A stretch of DNA of 64,000 bases, taken from positions 1,872,001 to 1,936,000 of the forward strand of contig CAUEEP010000742.1 of assembly GCA_958450365.1 (NCBI GenBank), read 5' to 3'. The DNA comes from Mesorhabditis belari (taxonomy: Eukaryota; Nematoda; Chromadorea; Rhabditida; Rhabditidae). Below, piece after piece: positions 47,501 to 57,410 of the stretch; the stretch's first letter is position 1; each line of letters begins with the position of its first letter. The position numbers and the translations under genes were made by a program. The notes beneath the pieces are model-generated. The model had not been told where the DNA came from, did no database searches, and saw only the letters and a list, made by a program, of their open reading frames with translations.

Positions 47501-47910
47501 GAAAACACCAAAAGAAAACAGAAAGAAAACACCTCATCCAAGTATGCCAAAATTTTGCAAAGTACCTAAGTAGAGTATGTAAAGTGTTCAAAAAAAAATG
47601 ATATTATTGCTTGAAATTCTTATCAGGAAGAGAAATACGATGTTTAAATTGAATATTAGTCTTAAAGTTCTACAACTTTTTACAGAAATATTACTCTAAA
47701 TTATGCGAATTAGCAAAAATTTACACTAATAATGTGGAAAATACGAATAATTACATATTTAATGTATTTTCCGTCATTTATCTTCACATTTAGGGAGGCG
47801 GATTGATCAATTTGACTCGACTTGCCGCAAACCAGCCCGGACGTCGTGCTCGTGTACCATTTTGAAGAGTCACCACCGTTCCCATCATGAGCCTTGACTT
47901 GTGTTTCGAT
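35530..47910 (-). CDS. Two-pore-domain (K2P/TWK) potassium channel, multiple frame breaks
   Basis: Minus-strand exons from high to low: 47788-47910, 46290-46354, 45680-45784, 45508-45612, 41965-42034, 41765-41836, 41633-41704, 39738-39782 (hydrophilic N-terminus, mostly phase 0), 39421-39522, 39252-39371 (helix 1, LKHLVLVMIFMFYVLF), 38982-39103, 38832-38941 plus 38575-38747 (pore 1, WNAILFAGTICTTI joined to GYSHIYPMTTPGRVITMIYA, then LQDVGKLLTIAMKFPWFQF), 37815-37930 (helix 3, VFDLLLPVAVALIMIW), 37630-37716 plus 37495-37588 (pore 2, KWTPFEAFYFFFISL joined to TVGLGDLLPSDPK; helix 4, MLFGFILVGLSLVSM), 36691-36798, 36513-36619, 36408-36443, 35835-35900 and 35530-35682. One exon is still missing between helices 2 and 3 (candidate near 38040-38100). 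Frame breaks: an in-frame TAG in 39421-39522, indels in 39252-39371, an extra T near 38685, an in-frame TGA near 36745, and one base missing in 36513-36619. Pore 1 has Ser for the second filter Gly. Confidence 0.75.
35985..36360. mobile_element. Foldback MITE in a K2P intron
   Basis: The left arm ('aactttgtctataggtaata', 'ttatataattgtacagaggg', 'gctttcaaatggtaccaaat') is inverted in the right arm, with a spacer at about 36125-36225. The whole is about 375 bases. Confidence 0.75.
36993..37413. mobile_element. Family D-related palindromic MITE in a K2P intron
   Basis: Two arms meeting at about 37195, with 'aaatcagacctcgctgacac' inverted in the right arm, and right terminal motif 'aaggtcgcatttgtcccacc'. 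It lies 82 bases downstream of the donor of the pore-2/helix-4 exon. Its relative at 26949-27540 carries that flanking host sequence. Confidence 0.75.
38298..38480. repeat. 52-base mini-satellite in a K2P intron
   Basis: Three to four units of about 52 bases beginning 'aattacggagcgtcgcgttt' and containing 'agacatacggacagac'. GC-richer than the surroundings. Confidence 0.85.
39790..41126. other. Large K2P intron with an old inverted-repeat remnant
   Basis: No exon seen. 'gcaacctcggccaaac' and 'gtttggtttagtccgaggct' at 40710-40762 form a small inverted repeat. Sequence at 40765-40880 resembles the interior of the mariner-type MITE at 58978-59505. Confidence 0.5.
41127..41396. mobile_element. 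Palindromic MITE, family B, copy 3
   Basis: Both ends carry 'taccgtaaatactgtaatag' and its inverse. Same length and inner motifs as copy 1 at 2265-2534. Located in a K2P intron. Confidence 0.85.
42240..43026. repeat. Pair of about 70-base direct repeats
   Basis: 'accatgaaagatccctct' with flanking 'tccagatcct' and 'gcaaccccctt' occurs at 42258-42325 and 42964-43028. Between them, 'ttggtggcctagtagataag' is also repeated in tandem at about 42490-42580. Open frames here are repeat-driven. Confidence 0.65.
43443..43652 (-). CDS. Open frame with one membrane helix, status unclear
   Basis: From an ATG: MTHVNSALAQIGQQLIPRPF, then LYILICMVFLMLVCIFF (a good membrane helix), ending in WLQDWLKV and a stop, with no splice sites needed. 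It lies in a long K2P intron on the same strand. It may be a chance frame, a transposon remnant or a nested small gene. No family recognised. Confidence 0.25.
   Translation of the reverse strand: MTHVNSALAQIGQQLIPRPFVPASGLYILICMVFLMLVCIFFEPRLFEITDHFLGLTSIETWLQDWLKV
44001..44228. mobile_element. MITE, family C, copy 4
   Basis: Same ends and inner motifs as 6625-6847 ('acatcgatag'-type motif and 'ctgataagcggttctcgaga'). In a K2P intron. Confidence 0.75.
44282..44473. mobile_element. MITE, family C, copy 5 (left end missing)
   Basis: Follows copy 4 with the same roughly 50-base spacer ('tagtagatcagactg') as the pair at 6.6-7.1 kb, so the two-copy unit is itself repeated in the genome. Confidence 0.75.
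44623..45098. mobile_element. 476-base palindromic MITE, family D, with 8-bp target duplication
   Basis: Ends 'gggagtgggaca' and its near-inverse; both arms of about 220 bases contain 'tttgacatatcagagc' and 'ggtaatttgaggg' in inverted order. Flanked by the direct repeat aaaaaata (44615-44622 and 45099-45106). An 8-bp duplication is typical of hAT-superfamily elements. Confidence 0.85.
46110..46200 (-). ncRNA. tRNA-derived SINE-like sequence 1
   Basis: Minus strand: an A-box-like 'ttagtggttaaagg' and, about 38 bases on, a B-box 'ggttcaatcccc', as in RNA polymerase III promoters. The acceptor stem does not pair, so it is not a functional tRNA. It lies in a K2P intron. Confidence 0.45.
46873..47150. 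repeat. 16-base mini-satellite
   Basis: About 17 units of 'aatgtcaaaacaacgg' with variants (aatgacaacacaacgg). The Gln/Asn/Thr-rich open frame across it is an artefact of the repeat. Confidence 0.9.
47220..47300 (-). ncRNA. tRNA-derived SINE-like sequence 2
   Basis: Minus strand: B-box 'ggttcgatccca' near 47235 and an upstream A-box-like 'agccgaccagatagag'. Arms do not fold into a full cloverleaf. Confidence 0.4.
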
Positions 47911-48475
47911 CTTACAGAGAAAGTGGAAGAGATTTAGACACAATAAAGTACAATATAAGCTAGAGATAAACTAGAGATTATGATACTAAAGAAATATCAG
48001 AAATCTAATCTATAGATTTTTGCATAAATGTCTTCTAAAGTTCTAAAAAAAAAAGTGCTTGTTTTTATTTTGATATCTTTTTAAAACAGCTACCTCAATT
48101 TATCGCTTCCATACAAAACTCTACAAAGCACCCAAAAACTACCCATTTCATCTTCATCTTTCACAAAGCCTTCTTTCGTTAAAGTCCACCATTCATTGTT
48201 TATCTCATCCGATCCAATGTCCTGTGTTTTCTTGTTTGCGCGCAAAAGAGGCGATCAAAAAGAGAATTGTCTGGATGAGATCTCTACTCTCTTCCAACAG
48301 TGAAGAGCTCTTCCTCGCAAAAGCCGAACAACCCTTACAACAAGCAATACACGTAGGTGAGAAGAGAGCAAAAAAGTTGATGAGGTGGTCATTCTGTTTT
48401 CTTTGTTCTTTCCGATGGCACCCCAACTCGACGCTCTTCTGTGATGTTCAGTCTTCTGTTCAGCCTTCTGTTCAT
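47417..48475. repeat. 60-base inverted repeat about 1 kb apart
   Basis: 'gacgctcttctgtgatgttc' with flanks is found on the plus strand at about 48412-48475 and, inverted, at 47417-47475. The first K2P exon recognised (47788-47910) lies between. Confidence 0.7.
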
Positions 48476-48655
48476 CCTTCTGTTCAGCTCTTTTCTTCAT
48501 CATCTTTTCACAATGGCACCCATCATGCATGCTTTTTTCAACGTTGTTCCTTTGTTCATCCTCGAAAATCTAGGATTTAAGCCCTTTGCCTTTCCCTGGA
48601 AATCATTATTTAGACATTGGTGGATAGATTTTTATTTTCAAAGGATTTTAGCGAA

Positions 48656-49940
48656 ATGAGGTAAGTATCTAAGTGTTGTACAAGAGCTTCTTTAAGTAAT
48701 TCGTTTTCTAAAAAGTAACCCTTTTTCTTTTACTGTAACCTTGCTCATTTTATTGAGATGTCCACTCTCTTCCAACAATGAAGAGCTCTTCCAACAATGC
48801 TCAATCTACTTTTTTTAATATCTTTTGGTATTCTTTGTGAATCAAAAGTGAATAAATTAGGAGAAAAGATAACGATAGTTTTCAAAAAACGTAGAAAATG
48901 GCATCTAGGACTTGCTAGACTTGCTAGAACATCTAGGCTTGCTAGACTTGCTAGAACATTGTTTAAGCTCAACTTTTACCAACGAATTTTGAGTCGCTCC
49001 TGTTTCCTATCGAATTCTCATTTTCACGTTAACGATTTCTCTTCAGAGTTTCCATTTTCCTTATCTGGCATTTGGCCACTGCACTACCATCATCATCAAT
49101 CGACAGTGCTCCAAAATTTCGTGAGTTCACACTTTTCTCCTTAGGAATACACAAAAAGATATTGTTTTCGTTCGTTGCTTTATTTTTCTCTACCTAGATA
49201 ATCTAATAGTTTTCAGTCTAATTGCCGATAAGTGTACAACAAAAAAAAGACGATATTTGCTCACTTTAACGGCTACCGTTTTTTTTAAACCAAAAGATAA
49301 ATCTTGAAAAAGTCTACCTTCTTGTAGCAAGAAATCCTGAAAAGTAGTTGTTGAAGTGGTCAAATTTTGGGAGCTAAACTGAAAATGAGCAGCTCTAGTT
49401 TTCAGTGTCCCACCCTTCAGTGATTAAATCTGTTAATGGGCAAGTGATCGATCAAATTGGTCGCTACGTCGTCAATGCATCGCCACCGATTCAAGTGTGC
49501 CATTGGATTCGTTTGCGAAATTCATTTTTAGAAAATCTTTAGCTGAGATTCAACGAAACGAGTTGGGATCAAGCTGTTGAAAGTAAGCTTTCGGAAATTA
49601 ACCTACCTTTTTCCTTTCTTCAGATTCCAATTTTCGCTTCCCATTCGCTTTCAAGTTTAACTCCGTTCCTGCGGCTGCAGGTGAGAGGGATATCTGAAAC
49701 CATCCGGAGAGATCGGTTAGAGGCGTGGCGCAGTCGGGAGAGAACTCCCTGACGCCCACACGATCCGGGTTCGATCCCCACAGGGCACCGAATGTTGACT
49801 TTTTTAGATTTTTGATTTTAAATGACACAACTACAATTTATTCTAGGTTTTCTAAAGAAATTTTAGCTTTATTGGTCAAAAAGACGGCTAGAAAGTACCC
49901 GTACATACAGACAGATAGATAGAGACAGATAGATAGAGAC

Positions 49941-49995
<55 letters not shown>

Positions 49996-51041
49996 GACAG
50001 ACGCTGCTCTTTTATAGCTAGTAGATTCCTTATATAGGACCTTCAATAATTACAAAACTGTTCAGTCCCTGGCCCGATCCCAGCCACATTTGCCCGCCCA
50101 CCACCACCCGTGATCTCTTTTCTGCCGGCACCATCAGCGAGACTCAACTCTTTCAACTCATCTCCGATCAAAGTCGCTCCTTCACCCACATTCCCTTCAC
50201 TTTCCCTCCCCGGCCCACTTCCACCCCGTTCTGCACCACTTTCAAGTTTCCCCATTCCATCATCCGTTCTCACACCGCCACTTATCAACCCCGGTCCATT
50301 GCCTGTTGTTGTCCCGTTTCTATCGAAGCCCCTTTCCTCCAACCACAAGCCGTTTCCGTGCCTATCACTGGCCATCCGCCAGCCAGAGTGATCCCCGCTT
50401 TACCACCTGTCATTGCTACCGGAAGTGTGCCTATCATTTCACCAAATGTTCCTTCTATTCCCCTTCTGCCACCACCCCGCCGCCCAATGATGCCCCTTGT
50501 ACCTCATAGACCTATTGCACCAGCATCGATCCCTTTTCCAGCACCTTTCCCTGCTCCTGCACCACTTCCACCCACTCCTTTTGCACCAGCACCCATGCGA
50601 CCTTTACTACCCAGCCTTCCAAACCCGATTCCCATTGTAACAAGACCAGCCATGGTCTTCGCCAAACCACCACCCTATTTGGCACCCGTACTTCCGCCAG
50701 CTATGGTCCCTGTGGCCGCATCAGGTCCAGGTACCTTTTACCCCCATGCTACCAAAAGCTTCTCCATCCCAAATCTTCCAAATCCATCTGTCAATCGCTT
50801 CTCCAAACTCTCCACCAATTCTTCACCGAAAATCTCTTTACCCGAGTTTTCTTTCCTTTACCCAAACCAGCACAATCCTTTAGCATTTACAAAGCTCCCC
50901 TATTACACTCAGAATATTGACTTTGAGAAAATCTCCGAGATTTTCCCCGCAATCTTGCCCCAAGTCATTCAATACGAGCCCTCGTTGAAATTGTTGTTGA
51001 AAGATTTGAGAGAAACGAAAGATGTGAAAGATGAGTATTGA
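48656..51041 (+). CDS. Secreted proline-rich protein with one frame break
   Basis: Six exons: 48656-48660 (only ATGAG), 49047-49120, 49406-49494, 49543-49582, 49625-49681 and 50066-51041, about 413 residues. The first two exons make a signal peptide, MRVSIFLIWHLATALPSS. Then come HPSVIKSVNGQVIDQIGRY and FRFPFAFKFNSVPAAA, followed by a long Pro/Ala/Ser-rich region with PLPPTPFAPAPMRPLLPS and a less biased end, KISEIFPAILPQVIQYEPSL to KDVKDEY. The large exon changes frame once between about 50310 and 50330: 976 bases where 977 would keep the phase. Start and stop frames are both well supported, so a missing base is likely. An acceptor-like gattttag lies just before the ATG. Extracellular role unknown; no domain recognised. 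Confidence 0.6.
49715..49795 (+). ncRNA. tRNA-derived SINE-like sequence 3
   Basis: A-box 'tggcgcagtcgggag' and B-box 'ggttcgatcccc' 41 bases apart, the right spacing for a tRNA promoter, but the acceptor and T stems do not pair fully. Lies in intron 5 of the proline-rich gene, followed by a microsatellite as SINE tails often are. Confidence 0.5.
49912..50003. repeat. (ACAG)n / (GATA)n microsatellite
   Basis: Runs of agat and then acag units in intron 5 of the proline-rich gene, 60 bases before the last exon's acceptor. Confidence 0.95.
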
Positions 51042-51093
51042 TAGGGTTTTGAGTTTCGATTGAACTCGCTAGGAAATGCCAAATTGGCTGAGC

Positions 51094-51332
51094 TACACTA
51101 CTGGACAAAGAAATATCATATTCGAAAAAAGAGATCGTCACTTTCGCCCGTCTGTAACTCCCTTGTCTTTACCGTATTTCTAAATATTAATATTACCATT
51201 GTGTATCCCTTGAAAAGAGCTTTCAGAAAATGTATAACACTAATAGTTTAAGCTCAAAGACAATGGAGTTACAGATGCGCGAAAGTGACGATCTCTTTTT
51301 TCGAATATGATATTTCATTGTTCAGTACTGTA
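51094..51332. mobile_element. Palindromic MITE, family A, copy 2
   Basis: Near-identical to 60034-60269. Lies about 50 bases after the stop of the proline-rich gene, so it is probably within or next to its 3'UTR. Confidence 0.85.
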
Positions 51333-51773
51333 TGTCACGTTGATTTCCTTAATATCTAGCCACTCAAAATCTATTCAAAAGCATTTTATTTGAGAAATTT
51401 TAGCCGCTCAATTCTAGCATCTTTCTTTATTGCCGAATACGGGTTATTCTCAATTTTTTTTTCATTTGTTTTTCTTTCAAATTGATAAATTCTTTAAAAA
51501 AAAAAACACGAAAAATGTTTATTTGTCTAATACACATACAACAACTCGAGCTAATTCTTGAGAAATCCAACTTTTAAAGAAGAAAACAAAACAAATTTCT
51601 GAGATCATCACCGTCGGTTTTGTTTTTTTTTTTTTGAGAAATACACGTTGTATCGATTCTTTTTTGTTGAAAAATGATGTTTGAAACTTTTTTTTAGTTG
51701 AAAAATCCGGTTTCTTGGAGTTTTTGGACGAAAAATCGAAAGTCGGACGCCTGAAAAATGAATTATTCAATTG

Positions 51774-51920
51774 GGAAAGCAATAAATGTGCCACCTCCTC
51801 TTGCATCAGCACCCATGCGACCTTTACTACCCAGCCTTCCAAACCCGATTCCCATTGTAACAAGACCAGCCGTGGTCTTCGCCAAACCACCACCCTCGAT
51901 TAGGAAAGCAATAAATGTGC
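51774..51920 (+). repeat. Copied piece of the proline-rich exon between 18-base direct repeats
   Basis: Bases 51801-51896 match 50581-50676 of the proline-rich exon with two differences over 96 bases. The insert is bracketed by 'ggaaagcaataaatgtgc' at 51774-51791 and 51903-51920. It has no intron and no poly(A) tail. Confidence 0.9.
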
Positions 51921-52106
51921 TGGTTCATTTGCAAAAATTCGATTCAAACTTTAGTTCAACTTTTAGCTTACAGCTTTTTTGCATTTTGCCGATTTTTCGT
52001 CATAATTATGCGCATCTAAAGCTTCTAAAGCTTTTTAAAACTTGAATCCAGAAAGAATTATGAACAGAGTATTTGAAAATGCCAAGAAAGGAGCTCACTA
52101 TCAGTG

Positions 52107-53913
52107 TCAGGAGCTTAGCACTGACTCACGAACCTCGTTAGCGGTGAGCTCTTCGGGTGTTCCGTTCAAGATTCCCTCAAAGACTCCGATCATTCCCTGC
52201 TCCTCTTGTGGGTTAAAGGCGAACTCTTTCGCGAACACGTCAGCTGTTGGTGATTCTGTAATTGGAAATGATGTAAATGAGGGTTTCTGGATACGGCTCA
52301 AAACTTACGACTCAACGAAACGGCCACTTTGTCCACGCCGCCCATTCCGGCGAGCTCGTTTCTCGCTTTCTCACCGAATACCTGAAAATAGAAATAGAAT
52401 TCATTGAATTGTAGAGTTGTAGAATTGTAGAATTGTAGAATTGTATTGTAGAATTGTAGAATTGTATTGTAGAATTGTAGAATTGTACTCGATTGTTCTA
52501 TTGTTCTATTCTACTATTGTAGATTTGTAGAATTGTATTGTAGATTTGTAGAATTGTGTTTTAGATTTGTAGAATTGTATTGTAGATTTGTAGAATTGTA
52601 CTCGATTGTTCTATTGTTCTATTCTACTATTGTAGAATTGTAGAATTGTATTGTAGATTTGTAGAATTGCATTCTCTTGTTCTATTGATCTATTCTACTA
52701 TTGTAGAATTGTAGAATTGTATTGTAGATTTGTAGAATTGCATTCTCTTGTTCTATTGATCTATTCTACTATTGTAGAATTGTAGAATTGTATTGTAGAT
52801 TTGTAGAATTGCATTCTCCTTGTTCTATTGATCTATTCTACTATTGTAGAATTGTAGAATTGTATTGTAGATTTGTAGAATTGCATTCTCTTGTTCTATC
52901 GATCTATTCTACTATTGTAGAATTGTAGAATTACATTCTATTGTTCTATTGTTCTATTCTACTATTGTAGAATCGTTATCTCAATGAATGCTGTCTCACC
53001 TTGACAAGGAAATCTTTTCCATGTGCATGCATAAGGGTTTTCAAGAAGAGAGCCGTTTCCTCAACGGGAGGTCGGGTTGCTGAAAAGTTTCGATTGCAAT
53101 TTACACCAGAAACGATTTCTTTCCATTTTTTGACACTAACTTTAGGCTGGCTTTGCTTTAGAAACTCAATGTTCTGTGAAAGAGACGTTCAAAATGTTAA
53201 AAATTCAAATTCCTCTACCGGCTGTGCACATGCTCTTGTTCTCGTCGTACTCATCAGAACAATCGGGCGATCCGTCACAGAGATATTTGATCGGCACGCA
53301 CTCACCACTCGGACACTCGAACGGATGCCACGTGGGACACGGCGCTGAATAATTTCTTTAATAATCTTTAATTTCTTTAATTATTTCGCTTTTATAAAGC
53401 TACACTTTTCTATAGATTTCTAAACGAAAACTACTCTTAAATACGCAAAAAAATTTGCAGATCATTTGCTCATTGAAGATCATTTGCTTCAGCTAGCAAA
53501 GCATCTAAAGTTGAACAAAATTTGCTCCTCAATAGAGCACGTATTTGACACTAAAAAGTCTCAAAAACAAATATCTCTTTTAACTTTTCAGTATCTCATT
53601 AGATTTTACGGTATTGTCCCCGATCTCTCAGCCGATTTTTTTTCGTAACTCACATTTTGAATTGTGAAAGTGAAAAAAAAGCAATTTCTGAAGTTCTTGA
53701 TAGAATTACAAAATTCTTGGCCTCTTTTGATAAAAAGAACAAAAGTCAAATGAAAATGTTGTGTGTTTGAGCTAGATACTGCTAGATACTCAAAAGACAC
53801 TCAAAATTATACTCAAAATATCTAGCTAGATATTCAAAATGTTTGAGCTTAGATACTGATAAGTTTTAAGCCCAAGAAGCCCAAGAAGAGCGAAGAATTT
53901 GAAGTAAAGAAAT

Positions 53914-53988
<75 letters not shown>

Positions 53989-56286
53989 AAACAATGAAAA
54001 GTGATGAGTAAACAGAGTGAAACACAGAAATTTGTGTACTTTAGATGAAAGAGGGAAATTGTTGCCATCTCTTCAATCGAATCTACTTAAATTATCTTGA
54101 ATTTTGTCTTGAAACAAACAAATCACTTTCCTAGAATAGATACCTTGAATTTTAAGTAATACACATAAAAAGCAATACTGAATTTTCAAACCAAAACCCC
54201 CAAACAAATTTGGCGAGTTTGCCCTTTTGAAAATCTTTTTTTCAGTTGCCCCGAATCGTTTCGGCAAATGACATCATTGGATTCTAAATGAAATTCTGAC
54301 TTGTTAATGTGCCATTTGTCCCATTAACCATCAAAATCATCGAGCATTTAAGCTTCAAAGTTGAAATCACAGTATTTACTGTGAGTGACGGTGACTATGG
54401 CTTTAGGAGCCCATAACTTTCTCTCCAATTGATCAATTTGAATGACATTTGGTATAAAAAGTCATCTTTGATGCAGCTGGTGGTGGGAAAGAAAGAAAGA
54501 CTTGTTAGTAAAGAAGTAAAGAAGTAAAGAACTGTTTTAGTAAAGAAGTAAAGAACTGTTTTAGTAAAGAAGTTTTGAGTGAAAACTTGCAAGTTTTTTG
54601 AGTGCAATTGATAGGTTTTGTAAAGGTTTTCTTTGTTTGAACTTATTCTAAACACAATAAAGTTTCCTTTATTTGTGATAACAGATTCTATTCTATTGGG
54701 TTGTCCAGTTATGAATGCGCGTTTTTTTTTACTATTTTGTAAATTTAAGCTATCAAGAATCAAGGTACCGCAATCAAGAAAAAGATTTTTATGAGTATTA
54801 TTCGAAAGCTGAAGATCTCCTCTACATTTTGATATAAAAAGTTTTTGAATTTGTTCAGCTTTTGGGCAAATCGACTGCACAGAAGAAGAGGTGGCCAAAA
54901 AAAAAAATGGAAGGGTGCCTTTGGATCAAGTTTTGGTTCCGCTCAAATTGAGTTAACCGTTTGATGTTTGGCCAATAGATATATAACAATAGATATTTTT
55001 AAATATAACAATTTCAGAGCATCTTTACTTTACTTTTCTTTTCTAAGCCGTTATTTTACACCATAAAACTTGAGGAATAGCTAAGCTGGAAAGGATTTTT
55101 TTTTTGCGAAAATGACCTCTCCCTTTGTGCAGTCAATTTCCCCAAAAAGTTGAATGAAATCAAAAAACTTTTTTTATTCCAAAATGTAGAGGAGATCTTT
55201 AGCTTTCGAATGATATATAACACTCATATAAATCTGTTTAATATCTTGACATGTTTGATATCTTGACATTACAAATTTACAATAATAAAAAACGCGCATT
55301 TATAAATGGACAACTCAATATTTAAATTCTATAATCTAATGTTCAAATTAACTACTTGAATTTGTTCTAACTTCATCACAAAGGATACCACGATTTTTCT
55401 TCACTTCCCATAGCTTTTACTCTTGAACAAACTTTGAACGTGCCCTTTATTGCATTGCATTGAAATTGCCATTTCATCCACTTATTCCCGAAAAAAAGTT
55501 GATCTCAAGTTTATTGGAGATTAAGGGGAAAAAAGGAGAAGAGCTTTTCTTTCCCAAAAAAACTAATGCAATTATATAAAAAAAGGGGACACTTCTCCCC
55601 TTTCCCCATCCCATTACATCACTTCCCTCACTTCCCTCACTTCCCTCACTTCCCTCACTTCCTCCCTCACTTCCCTCACTTCCCTCACTTCCCTTTCCCC
55701 CCTTTTCTCTTCCCCAATTTTCTCACTTTATTCCCCTCTCCATTTTATTCAAACAATTATGCAATTTGCCTATACTTTCACCGCAATCTTTCGAGAAATA
55801 TCCCATGATTTTTGAGCCAAAATGTATTCAAAATGTAATCAATTTTCAATCTAAGCAACTACAATTTGTCATGTAAATTCTCATGAAATCTTTCCGAAAT
55901 CTTTCCGATAACTAAAGAAAATGTTTTACAGCTGAATTTCGACTTTAACGCTAAGTTAACTTGTTTGCACAAGTTTTAAAAGACAAAATTCTCACAGATC
56001 TTCTTTATAAATTCAAATTCGATTATCTCGAAAACGTTTTAATGACATTTTTAAAGATTTTTAAAGATTTTTAAAGCTTTTCAAATTGTCCTTAGTTGAG
56101 AAGTTTATATAGAAAGAAGAAATCAAAGAAATCAAGATCAAAGAAAAAATGAAAAGTGTTACACTCACATTTATCTCCAGCATCTCGCTTGTTGCCGGCT
56201 GGACGAACGAAATCTCTCAACGAGAACGCTTCAATTGCGTGTGGGCCAGCGAGAAGAACGCACAAACCGAGACACGCCAATAACAT
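52107..56286 (-). CDS. Neuropeptide precursor with LDLa domain (prohormone-4/IDLSRF-like)
   Basis: Five exons, 56169-56286, 53219-53344, 53000-53079, 52309-52381 and 52107-52255, join cleanly to 181 residues. Signal peptide MLLACLGLCVLLAGPHAIEA is followed by FSLRDFVRPAGNKR, a candidate peptide ending in a dibasic site where arthropod homologues carry IDLSRF. Next is an LDL-receptor class A repeat: FECPSGECVPIKYLCDG and PDCSDEYDENKSMC, with six Cys and the acidic calcium-binding motif. The C-terminal domain has ETALFLKTLMHAHGKDFLVK, VFGEKARNELAGMGGVDKVA and VSLSQSPTADVF, the conserved tail of the prohormone-4 family. Intron 1 is 2.8 kb; intron 3 carries a mini-satellite. The family assignment is from memory of conserved motifs. 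Confidence 0.8.
52405..52975. repeat. Complex AT-rich mini-satellite in an intron of the neuropeptide gene
   Basis: Nested tandem units: 'ttgtagaa' octamers within a longer block, 'attgttctattctactattg', repeated about six times. It fills intron 3 between 52382 and 52999. Confidence 0.9.
53905..53992. repeat. (GAAA)n microsatellite
   Basis: About 20 gaaa units in intron 1 of the neuropeptide gene. Confidence 0.95.
54696..55318. mobile_element. 623-base palindromic MITE with TA target site
   Basis: Left end 'ttgggttgtccagttatgaa' and the inverted right end, both next to TA; 'cgaaagctgaagatctcctc' is also inverted in the right half. It lies in intron 1 of the neuropeptide gene. The minus frame across 54395-54898 is partly this element, so it is not called as a gene. 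Confidence 0.8.
55611..55693. repeat. 9-base mini-satellite
   Basis: Eight to nine units of 'cttccctca' type, giving an HFP-repeat frame on the plus strand. Intronic. Confidence 0.9.
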
Positions 56287-56289
56287 TTT

Positions 56290-57410
56290 TACCCTTCACA
56301 CTAAACGGATTGGATTGGAATTTTTGGATTTAAAAAGATTGAGAAAAGAATTTGATGTGAGAATTGGATTTGATTTGATTAAACTTGAAAATCGATAGAA
56401 AATTGATAGAAATTTGCTTTTTTTGAGCCAATCAAATAATTCTAATAGATGCAAAGACGTGGAAACAATAACAGAACAATAAAAGAACAATAAAAACAAT
56501 AAACATTTGGATAGAACAATAAAAACTTTGAAAGAATTGAAAGAAATTTGAAAAAATTGAAAGAATTGAAAGAAATTTGAAAGAAATTTGAAAGAAATGT
56601 TGAAAGAAATGTTGAAATAAATGTTGAAATGAATGTTAGAAGAATTGAAAATCAATTCAAAAGCCAACAAAGCGATGAATGGAATGATTTATATTGTAAT
56701 CTGCAAAGTTTTCAAGAGCCGAACACTCTAGAATCGAAAAGTTGAATGAATCTTTTTGTGATTTTCTTTTCAATTTTCCTTCCGACCAGAAATGGGGATT
56801 AGTTTTTATTGAATTCGAAGAATTTTTAAAAAGCAATCAGCAAAGAGATTTTTTTGTTAATCTCATCTAAAATTTCTATTAAAATTCGAAATTTGAACGG
56901 AAAGAGGAATGAGAAAAAAAAATAGAAGACGAAATAGAAGAAAAAGACTCTTTCATTTGGCTTTTTAGCATGGCTTCTTTCGTGTATTTTATGCTCAAAA
57001 GCTTCTTGTTCTTGCAACCATTCCTTCTTGCGTGGATGGTTTGGGGAAAGTATTGAATAAGACGATTGTTTATGAAGAAGATATAAATAAAGAAGATATA
57101 AATAAAGAAGATATAAATGAAGAAGATATAAATAAAGAAGATATAAATTAAACACCCTTTCTAATTTGAAAACATTGCTTGAAAGAAGTAATTCAAGTGA
57201 TTTAAACAAAACAAAAAAATAAGTGATCTTTCTTCACTGCAGCTTTTCTTATGGAGATGACAAATGAAAGCTTTCTACATTTAACAAGCACATCACTTTG
57301 AGCTCAAAAAAGGGCTAATTCCTTAAACAGATATAAATAAGAAAGAAATACTATCTAAAATTAGTATATAATTGAATATGAAATGTTAAATTGAGAAAAG
57401 AAGTATGTAG
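56290..57410. other. Upstream region of the neuropeptide gene, repeats only
   Basis: Contains A-rich imperfect repeats ('gaaagaaatttgaaa') near 56520-56640 and a 15-base mini-satellite ('agaagatataaataa') at 57062-57148. The gene's promoter should lie at its left end. No other gene seen. Confidence 0.5.

Noticed and set aside
52405..52975. CRISPR-like array
   Set aside because: Units are short, AT-rich and adjacent without unique spacers, and lie inside a eukaryotic intron: a mini-satellite.
54395..54898. 167-codon open frame on the minus strand
   Set aside because: Its 5' half lies inside a palindromic MITE and the rest is low complexity; no splice or domain support.
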